This document shows positions 44,651 through 58,100 of a stretch of 64,000 nt of DNA, in pieces. This DNA is from Lutjanus erythropterus. Taxonomy: Eukaryota > Chordata > Actinopteri > Lutjaniformes > Lutjanidae. Position numbers and translations under genes: made by a program. Every line of letters starts with the position of its first letter. The stretch's first letter is position 1. The stretch lies in NCBI GenBank assembly GCA_020091685.1, contig CM034610.1, forward strand, positions 11,778,746-11,842,745, given 5' to 3'. A model generated the notes under the pieces. It had not been told where the DNA came from. It made no database searches and saw nothing but the letters and a program-made list of their open reading frames with translations.

Positions 44651-46200
44651 TTTTAAAGCAGTAGTTAATCATTTTGAGAAATGCTCATAAAGACCAGAAG
44701 CAACAGAAACAGCTTGCCTGGCTCTGTCCAATGGTATGAAAATCCACTTTCCAGTACCTCATCGTTTGCTGAGCAGCCCCACAGTGACGACAAACATTAG
44801 AGGTCGTAGTAGGTGGATATTTTTAGATTTGGACACGGCTAGGCTAGCTGTTTTCCCGTTTCTAGATTTTGTGCTAAGTTAAGCTAATTGGCTTCGATTT
44901 TCTAGTCTAACTGTTGGCAAGAAAACAAATAAGCACAGTTCCAGAAAAGTCTAACTACATCTTTGAAAGGCACTATGTTGAATTATTTGAAAATCACACT
45001 GGTGGCAATTAAATGAACTACAGTTAGCATCCTGTTGCTCACACTCTCAAGACTGAACGTGACCGACTGGCATCATGTTGATCAATCAGATAAGTAAAGT
45101 GAGCCTTTTCTACTAATGTTAGCTAGTGTTGCAGACTGTTGGCGCTGTGTGGGAGCTGAAAAGAGACAAAGCACTCAGGAGCACGCTTATGCATCACATT
45201 CTTAGGATTTTTCAGGACAAACTGTCCCAAGTCCTTTTAATAGAATTTAGTCATCAGGCAACCGAGAAAGTTGGAGAATAGTAGCAATAATAGCAGATTA
45301 ATACATGTCAATTACTTAGGTACCTTAAGTTTATTTGCAGTTTTTGGCAGTCTTTTTGAACCACAGAGCAGTATACTGGACTATTTCTCGCAACGTGTCT
45401 CCGCTAACTGCCTGACAGTTCTCATGGTGCCAACAAGACTCCAGGAAAAAAAGCACAGATCACAATACCACCCCTCATGACACTATAATGTGTTTTAAAT
45501 TTTATTTTTGTAAAAATTCAACCACTGTGATGTTATCCACCAATGAGAGCCTGGTGCGAGTTGGGCGCTGTTTGGTTTTGGCTCATCTGTTCGGTGGGAA
45601 AAAAATAGCAGCCTGTCTGACATAAAGTTTCTCATTTTGCAACTAAACAGTACACTACAATAGGTTTCTGAAAACATTTCAGTTGAGAAATAAGCAATAC
45701 AGTATATTACAGAATATTGATCCATATTTGATCAGCATTGCCCAGTTTAACAGTTCTGAGTTTCGTGAGTCCTGTGCGCTGCACTGGATGGACTCACTGA
45801 GAATGATCTGTCACTCACACGGTAGCACCGCCCTAAATGATAACCTGGTTTATCACTTGTTTTACTCTAAATGGGACCATAATTTGCTATATGAACATCA
45901 TGCTCCGCCCACTCTATATTACAGTCAATGGGATTATACAGACAAGCTATAATGTGGTCATTAGTGGGTTTTAGAATTGCTTGTAGCTGGATTTTTTGTC
46001 ACCCTTGGACAGAGCTAGGCTAGCCGTTTCTCCCCGTTTCCAGTCTTTATGTTAAGCTAAGCTTTCTGACTGCTGGCTCATATTTTGTGCACAAACATGA
46101 GAGTGATATCAATCTGCTCATCTATCCCTCAGCACATAAGCGTATTACCCAAAATGTCAAAAGTTCCTTTAAAGAAGAGATAAGTAAGAGATGAAGCAAA
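44651..46200. repeat. Cluster of interspersed repeat fragments
   Basis: Fragments include gttaatcattttgagaaatg (44666), ctaggctagctgttttcccg (about 44840), a tgttagctagtgttgcagac unit (45117) shared with 61290, and acatgagagtgatatcaatc with acccaaaatgtcaaaagttc (46005-46170). No gene is supported. Confidence 0.45.
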
Positions 46201-46449
46201 CATCAGGAAATGTGAGCAGCGTTTGAAATGAATGTACAGACTGTACTGAAGGTCACGTGCTGCCAACACAGTGTTCATATGACATACAAATAGACATTTC
46301 CAACTTACAGTTCCAACAAAACTTCATAAAACAAGAAGAAGGCAGAAAAATAGTATTCAGGCATCTCCATTCATATCTGACTGGACAGGTAGGAAGCTCA
46401 CTTTTTCCTCCAGGTGTTGTAAGCTGAGCCTTTTGCTGCCAGTCAAACT

Positions 46450-46573
46450 CTAATTCTGCACCCAGGGGATTGTGGGTAAATCCTCAGTGGAGGAGGCATC
46501 TCCCGGGAAAGGAATATGAGTGAAAAGAGGGAAATGAAGAGCAGGCTTTTCAGCTTCAAGTTCAGAAAACAAT
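46450..46573 (-). CDS. Candidate terminal exon of the WD40 gene (uncertain)
   Basis: A 124-bp minus-strand stretch stays open for 40 codons and ends in TAG (46452-46450). The peptide contains ELEAEKPALHFPL and STEDLPTIPWVQN, with normal-looking composition. The only AG acceptor (46575-46574) has a poor pyrimidine tract. Its phase fits the exon ending at 52256 (AG/A) but not the exon ending at 49180. It could be an alternative last exon or chance. Confidence 0.2.
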
Positions 46574-47855
46574 CTTCATAAATATGTAACAGATTCTGAC
46601 AGACCAGCATCATCAAGACATTTCTGACATTTTTCCTTCAACAAACATCTAAAGCAGTGAGATAAATCGATGGAAGTCTCTTTAACTTTCTCTCTGACCC
46701 TGCAGCGGTCACTCCACATGAATTGGCAGCTACAGCAAAAGCCTCTTCCATATCTGGGCCACAAATGCACTGTGTGGCAGCACATCGCACAATATAAAGA
46801 GATGAGGTAACAGCTGAGAGAAGGAGACAGAAAGATGAAGAAGTTCAACAGAGGAAGATCAAGATGAAGATTTAGAACAGTTGAGACAAAACAAGAAAAG
46901 AAAAGAAAAGGAAAACTCAAATAAAAGACAGTTCAGGTTGTTCCCATCAGATGTATCTAAAATAGAGCGTCAGAATTCCTCTTGTCCATATTTTATTCCT
47001 CTTTCATTATCCCTTCCCATCAATCATGTTTTTTTGGACGATTCTTCCCGCTGACCATGGAGCGCTACAGCCAAAGCTCAGAGACGAAGGGAAGTGGAAC
47101 TGCGCCCTCGCATTCCTCCAGAATTGATCGAGCCTTTTATAGTTGCATGTGCTGACCAGTACTTTTCTGTTGGCCACGACTGGATGTCCACAAACCTAGA
47201 CTACCACCAACGACAAGAGACACTGTCACCATAGAGTATTTACATTATACACTGAAAATAAAACACAACAGCATGGCAAAAGCCAGACTGCTGTAGGTGG
47301 GGAACTGATTGAGCAACGTTTATTGATCATTCAGGGGAAAATCAGTCGTTGCAGAAGCACAGAGCAGAGGATTTTAAAAATCAAAGCAAGACTATGTAAT
47401 TTTTGCTGAACAGTGGCCACTGCATGTCACAATAACAGGATAATGGTACGTTAAAATAAGAATGCTTAAATGTAGCTTTATAGTCGCACAAGTAGCGATT
47501 TAACTAACATTAGCCACCATCTACTGGTCTTACCAGACCAAAGCCCATTTTTCCATAAATGTGTTCTGGTTTGGCTTGACTTTGTGCATGAGGCCAGACG
47601 ACGACACAACAAGGATTTGCTACTCGCTTAAAGTGTCTTTTAACTGATGATGTGCTTATCTTGACCTGAATGGCTGTAAAATACTGATTGTTTAAGTAGT
47701 AGAAGTATGCATGAATTTACATAAAATGTCGCAACATCCTTCATGCTGGTAGAAAATGTTACTTTAGATATATCATTTGCACATTTGTTTTTGCATTTTT
47801 CTGCACAAGAGATTAAATAGTTACAGGAACAGTTCCAACTTTTCACCTTATGAAA
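46574..47855. other. Intergenic or WD40-gene intron/3' region
   Basis: There is no recognisable domain or clear exon. A short aaaagaaaag repeat lies near 46893-46912. Confidence 0.35.
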
Positions 47856-48028
47856 AGTATGAGGTGGATTGTGTTGAGATAAATAGATGAGATGGCTCAC
47901 AGGTCTGCGTGAATGACCCAGAAGTCTCAAATATCAGGGAATTTCACACTGCTGGTAAAAGAACCATAACAATCAGGGTAATCTGACACTACTGTTTCAC
48001 AAATATAAGGGAAACATGCCCATAAAAT
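47856..48028. repeat. Direct duplication unit 2
   Basis: This is the second copy of the 44487-44650 tract, with ttgtgttgagataaatagat, gaatgacccagaagtctcaa and gtttcacaaatataagggaa. It is diverged by substitutions and carries an extra short insertion. Confidence 0.7.
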
Positions 48029-48350
48029 GTCACTATTTTATTTATTAGTTTATTTGCACAATTTTGGCAACAGTGCAAGGTAAAAAAAAAAACTGCAATG
48101 AAAAAGTATTTGTTATTGCAGTCAGTAGGCAGCAACAGAACATGAAGATCAGGTATGCATCGAGCCAGCAGGAGGAGGAGAGAAAGGAGAGGATACAGTA
48201 ATCAGTATGAAATTCACCTGCAGGACCACAGTCTATCTGATGGGGCGAAAACAGCCAATCAACAGTGATTGCTGTGGCGGATGTCATCAAACAAATGTCT
48301 CCTCTCATGGCATGAAGTTCTCATCTGGTGAAAGTCTTCAAACAGATACT

Positions 48351-48395
<45 letters not shown>
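48351..48395. repeat. CA microsatellite
   Basis: About 22 CA units on the plus strand. It is in inverted orientation to the GT run at 48590. Confidence 0.9.
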
Positions 48396-48401
<6 letters not shown>

Positions 48402-48586
48402 AGATGATGGATGTGCGCTCAAAAGATGATTGAGAATGACAAGTGTGTGTGAATGGTTTAACCATGCACAGTGTTTACACTCATCAGCTGATTATTTTTA
48501 CCATAGGCTGCTGAAGTTGCTCGTGGTCATTCTCCGGTGGTCTGATGGATGAAGCTGAAGTGGATGACAGGCGACAACGTTAGATA

Positions 48587-48589
<3 letters not shown>

Positions 48590-48631
<42 letters not shown>

Positions 48632-48638
48632 CGCGCGC
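48590..48638. repeat. GT microsatellite
   Basis: About 19 GT units pass into a gcgcgcgc end. The purine-pyrimidine alternation could favour Z-DNA. Confidence 0.9.
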
Positions 48639-49007
48639 ATAACTGTGTCTGCCTGGGTGTGGTTGCTGAGAAAGCACAGCTAATCGCTTATTTTGGCAGG
48701 TTTCTGAGTAACGGGCAGACAGTGAAAGGAAACTGTAGGAAATGTCTTGCAGATACACACACAAACCTTGAGCATTTTTGCACTTAATTTTTTTTTTTTT
48801 TTAATCTGGCTTGTGTGTCTGGAGCAGAACATAGCCCAAATGTTCCCAAGCTGAGCTCCAGACTTCAGGGAGGAGAATGTGAAGAATGCTCTGACTCTTC
48901 TCTTCATAATGTGGTGAAATTGGCCATGATTTAATCAGCGTATCAGGTTTAATTAGCTTGGAAGGCCATCCTGACCTGTACGTATAACCTCTTTTCATGA
49001 GCAGCAG

Positions 49008-49009
<2 letters not shown>

Positions 49010-49047
<38 letters not shown>
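49010..49047. repeat. CA microsatellite
   Basis: About 19 CA units, the third dinucleotide tract within 700 bp. Confidence 0.9.
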
Positions 49048-49049
<2 letters not shown>

Positions 49050-49179
49050 ATACACATGATTCTGACATAATGGTAATTACTGGAGGGGACATTCCCAGTG
49101 CACAGCCAAATGTGAATGGAGATGGACTGGGTCAGGGAGAGGCCATCCGAAAAAACACCTGTTTGCACTGAATGGTTAC

Positions 49180-52100
49180 CTTCACAGCAGCATTCTTCCT
49201 GTGAAGTGTGACCCCTGTTGGCGGGGTCAGGTACTTGACTTTTGACCTCGCTGATGTCCTTGTCGTCACTTTCGGTCCTCTCTTCTACGACTTCTGTCAG
49301 CTTCTTGTGTGTCTCCCTGCGGATGTCAAAATTTTCATTCTTTGCTGAAGGGAATTCACTTGTGCAAACACAAAGCTGTTGACATTAGATTAGACAGGTT
49401 TCATGTCACTGAACTAGACAGGATCACTGATCTCTGCTGGATGATATTTTGTCACAGAGTCCGATATCTGTGGGTGTTTTGTTGTTAGATTTGATTTAAA
49501 CCAGACCTGTAGCTGCTCGCCATTTCTGTGGCGTAGTTGGCCTGTGCTTGAGTACTCTGTGTGCTCCTTCTTCGTGTGTGTGTCTGTGAGGGTGTGTGTG
49601 TGTGTGTGCTTTATTTGGTAAATTAAAACTGACTGATTATAATTTAACATATGCAAGATCTCAACTAATACGAGCCCACAGAGCAATTTTACACTGATTA
49701 ACTGTTTAAAAGACATCAGAATGGTTCAAGATATTTGGGGTAAAATGAGAGTACAAGAGCTTAAAAGTGAACGTTTGTTTGTAAATGGTTAAATTTGGGA
49801 TTTTTACACTTGTTCATATGTTATTAAAATGTGATGTATACAGTATTTAGTCCTTAGCATAAAACTGGGCAATGCACAAGACAAGACTAACAGTCTGTTA
49901 GTGGCTCTGTGAGGCTGCATTCAAAGGTCCAGTGTTGGCAGAATGTGGCAGAAATTGAATATAATTTTCGTTGGTATGTTTTCATAAGTTTATAATAACC
50001 TGAAAATAATAACTTGAAAAATTGTCCATGGAATTCACCATGTTGCACCGCTGTGTTTCTACAGTAGCCCAGAATGGACAAACCAAACACGGGCTCTAGA
50101 TAAAGCCTTTTGCGTTTTTCCACAAGTTTTGCAGCTACCATAGATTCTCCTACCCATTTGGTGGGTAAGGCAAGGTATTTGCAATCTGCAACCTCACTGC
50201 CTAATGCCATTAAATCCTACATACTGGTCCTTCAAGCAAAGTGCTTTGAAATCATTCCTAATGTCAGCATGCTAGCATGCTCAGAGTGACAATGCTAACA
50301 CTGCTGATGTTGAGTGGGTATATTTCTTAGGCTTAGTCTTAGTTTAGTGTGCTAACTTTTGCTAAGTGACCTTTCCTAAGTCTTTTTTTTATTTTAACTA
50401 ACTAGCCAACTAACAATTGATGTAGATTAGCTAGCTAGTTAGCCAGGATTTTGCTAACATTATCTAGCTTAAGATGACTATATGTCATTGCCACAGTGAT
50501 GTTTAACCATCTTCAAAATCTGTTTTTTTTTCTCCCCTAACAAGCCTAACATTTAAAATATCTAAGTACAGGCAACAGGAAAGGAGAAAGTATAATGTTC
50601 TTGGCCATCTCATCCAATAGTTGTTGAGATATTTCATTCTGGACCAAAGTGATGATGGCCGACCAACCAACACTGCCATCCCTAGAGCCATGCCAGGAGC
50701 ATGGCTGAAAAAAATTGAATTACACAATATTTATCTACGAGCTACAGGGAAGGCTTTGAAATGTTACCCAGTGGTCTGCGAGTGGTTGACCAATCAGAAG
50801 CCACAGAGGCAGTGACTGACAGAGTGAGGCAGAGAAGTCGACGCAAACAATATAATTGACCTTTAGATCGCTAACATTTTCACTCTCAATCTCTTAAACA
50901 CACACACACACACGTACTAAATCACCATAACCCATCATTTGAATTTCAATACAACCCTCCATGTGGTACGTCTTAATTTAGAGACCACAAGAAGCCGTCA
51001 GCAGCAAGTCCTCACAAGAGGTAAACCATAATGTTAAATATACAGTATATGAATCCATATACCTGAATGAAGCAGACGTATATTTATGTATCTAAGCATG
51101 TGCTGACTCTGTTTTTCATTTCACTTCATCCTCTTAAATTAGGAGTGTTCTTTCCTTTACCCAACATGTGACAGAAATACAGTGAAGCACACAGCAAAGG
51201 GCCCAAGCCAAGCCAGAGTTTATGAACTTTAACCAAACTAAAGCTTCTATTAAAGACTCGAACGTCTGTGGAAACAACGAGGGAAGTTTCTGTTGGAGGA
51301 GGATCTCAACCATGACGTACTTCTCTACAGAGCATTCTCTATATTAGATTTGGCACAAACCGGTCAGGGCTCACTGTTGACATCGGTATTTATTTGGACA
51401 CATCCCGGACACTTTATAATCTCAAAAAGGCTGCCATGTTTACGCACGTCATCCTCAAAATCTGGCGTGTATAATCCAATATGCTTCACGGGCAGCATGT
51501 GTGCAGTCATTTTTAGCATTGATGGCTTCCAATGCACCAATCATGGGAGAGTTCGCACACCACCGAGCACACACTGCCGCTTCTAAGCTCCTTCTATGAC
51601 TTTTTTCATGCTTCCCATTACTTGACATATGCAATAGGCATAGGCTAAATCTGGCCAGGTACCTCATTTAATGTGTCCAGCGAGAACTTGCAAAGAATAT
51701 AATTCACAATATAAACTACGATACAATTATATGCTGCATTACAGAAGTGGTGTCCGTAAAATACATGTCCCAAAATGCATTGATAAAGTCGGTAGGTGCT
51801 GGTATATTCTGGATAACGATTCAGTATTATATAGCTGTTGCCAGCAGTGACACTCTTGCCATGTGGTTGTAGCTAGCAAAATGCAATTATTTCAAATATT
51901 TCTGGGAAATTGAAACCTTGCTTGTAGGCTAAACAAATGGAGACAACCCTCATTCTTAGCTAATACTACTTTGTACATTTTTAAATAAATTGTATAATTG
52001 TTGTACACTTGAATGTCAGCTTGCTAGCCAATATTTTTCATTCTGCATTCAGAGCTAGTTTTTAAGTTATTATTAAAAGCAGTATCAATCAAAGTAAGAG

Positions 52101-55100
52101 GCAATTATATAATATGAAAACAAGTAGATACATAAATATAATCTTACATTTAAATCCAACCCTCTGAGGGCAACTATAACACTGATGTGGCCTGAGATGA
52201 GATTGAGTTTGACACCCCTGCACTAGTTTAACAGAGACAATTTCATGAACCTCACCTCTGGTAAGTAGCTGTCTCAGTGATATTCCACATTGTTTCCTGT
52301 CCAAAACAGCCCACATGATCTCCATCTTTTGTCCACAGTCCAGCAGAGCCGTCAGCCGAGGCTGTGAGGACGAACAATCTGTCAGCCACGTCAAGGACTT
52401 CCACACTCACTAACGCTCTCTCATGAGCCTTCCAGTGCTGCAGCAGAGGAGGCCGCTCACACACTGGCTGTGAAGACACAGAACACCTCAGGTATATGGG
52501 GATATACATTATGGTAAACATGCATGTACAATACGGTGCACATCCTCACCTCGTCTTGGACGTCCAGTGCAAAATGACAGATGTCCCACATCTGAAGCCA
52601 GCCAGCTGTGTCTCCAGAAACCAGGATGGTGTTTTTCGATTGATCTGAGCTCAGGCTCAGCACACGCTCACCCGGCTGCTCTGGAGCGTAAAACTGGCCT
52701 GGAATGAGAGGGAGGACCGGAATTTTACTCCTACAATCGTCCAGATATAAAGAAGTAAAATCTAACAACTGGCTTGCGTCTGGTTCTAATGAGACCTCCA
52801 TACCCAAATTTGATGTATGGAGAACAGACTTAAAATCCTGTAAATGTAAGACTATGGGAACATTTACACATTGTATCTTGGAATATGAAAAAAATCAATG
52901 TATTCTGGAGAGAGGTGATCAACAAAATTCTAATAATTTTGTCTTGGAATATTTCATTAGACTCCGAAATGACACTGCTACGCTTGCATCCAACAGATCT
53001 GATAACCAAAGAATGCACATTTATTGATTTTGCTATACTGCTGGCAAAACAAATGATTCAAGATTACTGCACAGTATTGATGAAGGAATTGGAAACCATT
53101 TAATGACTTTAGAAAAAAGGAGATATAGGAAAGTTAGTAAAGGACCCCAGAAGGTTTAAGGAAGGAAGAATCAATTAAATTAGACATTGTTCAAAATAAA
53201 TAAATAAATAAAGTAAAATGTAGATGGAGTTTTAACAATAGTCTCCTGTATGTTTGGGTTCCTCAGGCTCTACAGGGAGAACAACAGTCTCTTTCAAAGT
53301 TGCATGTGAACAAATCTATTTACAGATTCAGTGCCCATTTCAATACAGTCCTGACTTAAATGTCAGATGTACTTCTGAGACAAATTGCTGCCTTTAATGC
53401 TGACTGTTCTGTCACACATCACCCTATTATGTCACACTCTAAAATTCCTCTTAAGCTAGAAAAATGCACATACAGACTTACAGGATCTGCACACAGACAA
53501 ATGCACTCTGGCTCACTCGTACGCCCATGCATGCTCGTACACATATGCAGCGGTCGCAGTGCATGAGTCCCTCACCACTAAACACAGATGGGATCTGGAA
53601 AGAGACATAGTTGTGGGCTGCCAGGAATGGTACAGGCGGGAGGCCAAGTCGACAGTTCAGTCTAACTGTCACTGCTCCGGCTGTTTGTAAATCCATCTTA
53701 CAGGAGGATCATTCAAACTGACAGCTGCTTGTCAGCTGCTTGTGAGAGGTCTACTTCAAATTGATGTCTTTTAGCTTCTGTATCCAGTTCTTCTGAATGG
53801 TCCTCTCTTTCTGTCTCTGACCCACTCACCGTAAGTGTGCGTCTGTCCAGTGATGCTCCAAAAACAGAGCCAGCCGGCTTGCGAGGAAACCAGGACACCT
53901 CTGTTTCTCAGCTTTCTGTTTCCAGCTCGATGCTGCAGGAACAAGAGGCTGTTCACAGGGGGCATCACTCTGGTTGCATGGAAACAAAAGGAAAAACAAA
54001 TAACAGGCAATAACAATGAATAATTTTGTACGTTAAAACAACTGGAAACCACAATAGTAAAAAGTTTAAATTATGGCTTAAAACATTGCGTGCAAGCTCA
54101 CCATTAACCATTTTTGTAGTATGTAGTAGTATATCTTTTTTGGTAGTATGATGTCACCCAGTCTCCAGGTATTTAGATCTTTTACTGAAGTAAAGTATGT
54201 AAATGCACTAATACAACAATGTAAAAAATGTACTTCCTTACTTGATTATGATGATGGCAAATCAGGTTTACAGCTCACTGTGAAACATTTTGAAAGTTTT
54301 TTGGGGGTTTCTAAAACTTTTTTTTCAAACTCAAGAGTTTGAATGTCTCTTTTTTTCTTTCTTTTTTCTTCTTACAGAATATCTGTATACATATATACCA
54401 AAGTATATGATCCATGCAAACCCAACTAAAACTTGATTAAGTAATTAAATTCAAGGGGTTGTGAGATTATTACAGGGGTAGGAGAGAAGAAAAAATAAAA
54501 ATCTAGCTACATAAATCTGTATTCATTGTTTGGCCTTTTCTCTAATTCTTTGGGAATATTGGATTATTTTACCTCCTAATTGTGACACTGGGCTCAAACT
54601 CAACCCTGCTTTTTTGTAAGAAGTGACAAACCAAAAATATTAGGAAACACTGGTTTTCTTTTTTAAATACCCTGTAACACATCATATGTTTTTAATCCAG
54701 TAAAGGAACAACATTTTCCCTAAGTGTAGTGCGATGGAAGTGTAAAGCAATATAAAATGGAAATTCTCAATAGAAGTTCAAGTACCTAGAACATGTACTT
54801 AAATACACCAACACCTTTTCAACCAGCGCCTTGACTCCTGCACCTTTGCTCCTTTACATCAAAGACAGCAATGGAAATAAGTCTTGGACTTAATTATGTT
54901 ACAGTACCTGTGACATTTAAATATATGAAGAAATGAACACACAAAAAATAATATTATATGTATAAACACATCTGTTCACTGGTGTCTATGATAAAATAAG
55001 TGATGGATGAAGTGAGGAGAGAATGTTGTACTCAAAATGAGTTTATGTTGGCACGACATCAAAACAACAGTGCTTAACCTTCAGAGATTTACACATTTTA

Positions 55101-58100
55101 GCTTTAATTTTCTCACCCTGTGTCAGCTGGTCTCTGCAGGTGCAGCACTGGTCCTTGCGTCTCCAGCCTCCAGATGATGACCTCTCCGTCATGGCTCGCC
55201 GTGGCAATGACCCCCAGAGCAGAGCACGGACTCACAGCCAGGATGTCTGATCTGTGGACACCGCTAGACTTCCAGGACATGTCTGCTCTCACATACAAAT
55301 CCTACAGGCACAGTATGTAAACATTAAATAACTTCTATACTTTTTATTGATTAAACAATGGAGGTTGCATAAGTCTGTCATGACACTGTCATAACAATGT
55401 CATGACAGGCTTTATGAATGTATGACCATTATCATTGAATTATATTTGGTCAATTATGTCATTTTTAATGTAAAGGTGACATCATTTTGAAGCGTCTTTG
55501 TTAATGTCTTAATGTTTTTGTTATGACAGTTTGACTTTAACAAGACAAAAATGTGTTTCTTATGACAACTTGACATTAACAAAGTCAACATAACCTTCCA
55601 ATGTCTTTGTCATGACGACTTTAACTTTAACATTATCAAACTTCCGTCAAACAAAGACCAGCTTGAAGACAGAGAATACAGTACTGAGGTGGTTTGCCAG
55701 GTTTGTCCCCCCCACGGCAGGTGTCTTGACATGGTTATGACAGTATCATGGCAATCTTATGCATGCTTCTTCAAATAAAGTGTTACGGACCAGGTTTAGC
55801 AGCTTTGTGCTTGCACAGAAAAGGTTTTACAGAAAGAGCACAATGTCGCCTTCAGGCTCGAGTGTGCACATGAGTATGTCGGTTGAAATTGTGAAACACA
55901 CATCACTTCCTGCTGTGTGACACTTTACAAATGATTTTTGAAATATCATGTAATTGTTTGTGTTGCCTTGTGGAAAGGAGCTCTATTTCCCTCTCTGGTT
56001 TACTGATTGTGTTTACACCTCTGGGCTGCAATGTTGCGGTCAGCTCTTTAAAAAGCTGGAAGCTCAGCATGGTGGACGTCAGAGGAATACTGGTGCAGAT
56101 GTCTTGCATGGCACAGACTTCTTTGATCTCACCAGGTGCATGTGCAAATGTGATGTACGTCATTCGCTGATATCATTTACTCCCAAAAAACACTTTTTTT
56201 TTTTTTTGAAATATCCTCTCAAAATCCTGCCTCTGCTGACACAGGAGGCTTTACAATGGGAAACATTATGAGTGGCGGAAAGGCAGGATTGAGAATTTGC
56301 TGGAGAAGCATGAATACTGAATGTTAGCAGTGTAGACCTCAGGGGATGAATCTGACCGCAGAGCAGATGGTAGTTAAAGGTTGAGAGGTAAAAAGTAACA
56401 CAAGAATTTGAGGTGTGAAAATATGCACATCTGCACACCCGGACTTTTGTCTCACATTGCAGTTCCTGTGGGTTTTTATACTGGCACCAGCTATGTTTCA
56501 TCTTTATTTCTCAAGACCCAAGTGTCAGCGTGTATAAATGTGTAGGTGGAGATGGTGAAGACTTTTTATGCTCTGAAAAGTTAGACATTCCTTTTTCTAG
56601 TAAAAAAAAATACATATCACAGATTTATCTATGTATTTATTGGATTTAATCAGATACACTGTAAAAATAAACTATTTGTTTTAACTTTACAAACTTAGTG
56701 TCTTTAAGCTGACTGAACTTCGAAAGTTGAGGTAATTTTGTAATGGTTTGAGACAAATGAACTTTTCTCATCAAATAAAGCTGATATTAATTCAGTTCTT
56801 CCTGAGAAACATGTTTATAAGTTTTGAAGTGTTCTGGAAATAAATACCAGAAATTTTAAAGGCATAACATGCAATATTTTCCTTAAAAGAACAATGTTTA
56901 GACTTATGTACTCATAATCCCTTTCAGTCATCACTTATGACCCCCTAAAAGTATGCAGTGGTGGCTACATCTTCAGATATCCTGCCTTCTACCTATATTT
57001 CCTCATCATTTTACTGTTTGGGACATTTTACCAGCCCAAAACGTCTGTATTTGACATCCTGTGAATGAGACTGAACAATCAGCTATCTTTCTGGTGCATT
57101 AATGAACAGCCCGGACAAATCCTACTGATTCTACCTCCAAGTTCAAATAACTTAACAGAAATATTCAAATTTTACATAAATATTCAAATTTCATTTATTC
57201 AAGTTAATGTTAAAAGATTACTTGATCTCATTAAATTATAAAAAACTTAAGACATTAACAGCTAATGCTGATCATGTATTTTAAAACAACTTAATTTAAC
57301 GAGAACGAAATGATCAAAATTATTTAAGTTCTTATTTAAATTTAAATTCTTAAGTCTTCTGAAAGCAAATAGTGGAAAATTCAGTTTACTTACATGAATG
57401 AAAAGCACTTTCATATTTATTTTAATTAAATAAGAAAAGATAAGCTGATTCCACTAAATTCCTGTTTGTTTTTTTTACAGTGCACATTTTGTGCTACTAC
57501 TGCAGGAAATATTTTCTGAGGTGAAAATTCCTCTTAAGCTCAAACTGTTGTCAGCATTATTAAGAAAAATGCAGTGTTTTAAGTCTGTACCAGATTAGTC
57601 ACTATGGTGACAGCTGTTTGTGTGGGACTCATCATCCAGTGTTCAACATCTGGGGAATAACTTGTGGACAAGCAAAAGTGCAAAGACTATGACTACTTGA
57701 CATATTTAAGCTTTCTGGTCATTAGTGAAGATTAGTGCTGCACTTCTCAGAATCACCTGTCAATCACAAGCTGAAGTAATACATTTAATGCTGTGATTTT
57801 CTCTGTCAGAAGGCAGTATAAGTTTGATACGCAAGGTGGTAACTTGTAGAGGTTTGGACCATGAGTAGCACTGTGGAGCAATGTTTCTAAGTAAAGGTCC
57901 CCATGATATACAGTCATGCTGGTGGTTTTCTGTTATTCCACTGAGTTGATTGTGGTCATATGCCAAAAAATGCAGCAACGTGCCAAAAATAGCAAGGAAG
58001 AACAAGACTGTTAGTAAGAATATACCATATGCAAACAATGCAAGTTTCAAATTCTTAAAAAAAAAAAAAAAAAAGTCTTTGCAAATGTTTTTGAAGGAGG

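Noticed and set aside
46517-46582. A 21-codon plus-strand frame starting MSEKREMKSR
   Set aside because: It is too short to support, has no homologue that I recognise, and overlaps the minus-strand candidate exon.
48045-48308. A minus-strand frame that could be the last WD40-gene exon (acceptor gtcctgcag)
   Set aside because: The phase would fit, but the product is a hydrophobic Cys/Phe/Leu-rich string unlike the rest of the protein.
48259-48787. Open frames through GT/CA tracts
   Set aside because: They are low-complexity dinucleotide translations without coding features.
55370-55790. A CRISPR-like array
   Set aside because: The repeated words are irregular, palindromic and in both senses, with no uniform spacers, and the sequence is vertebrate.
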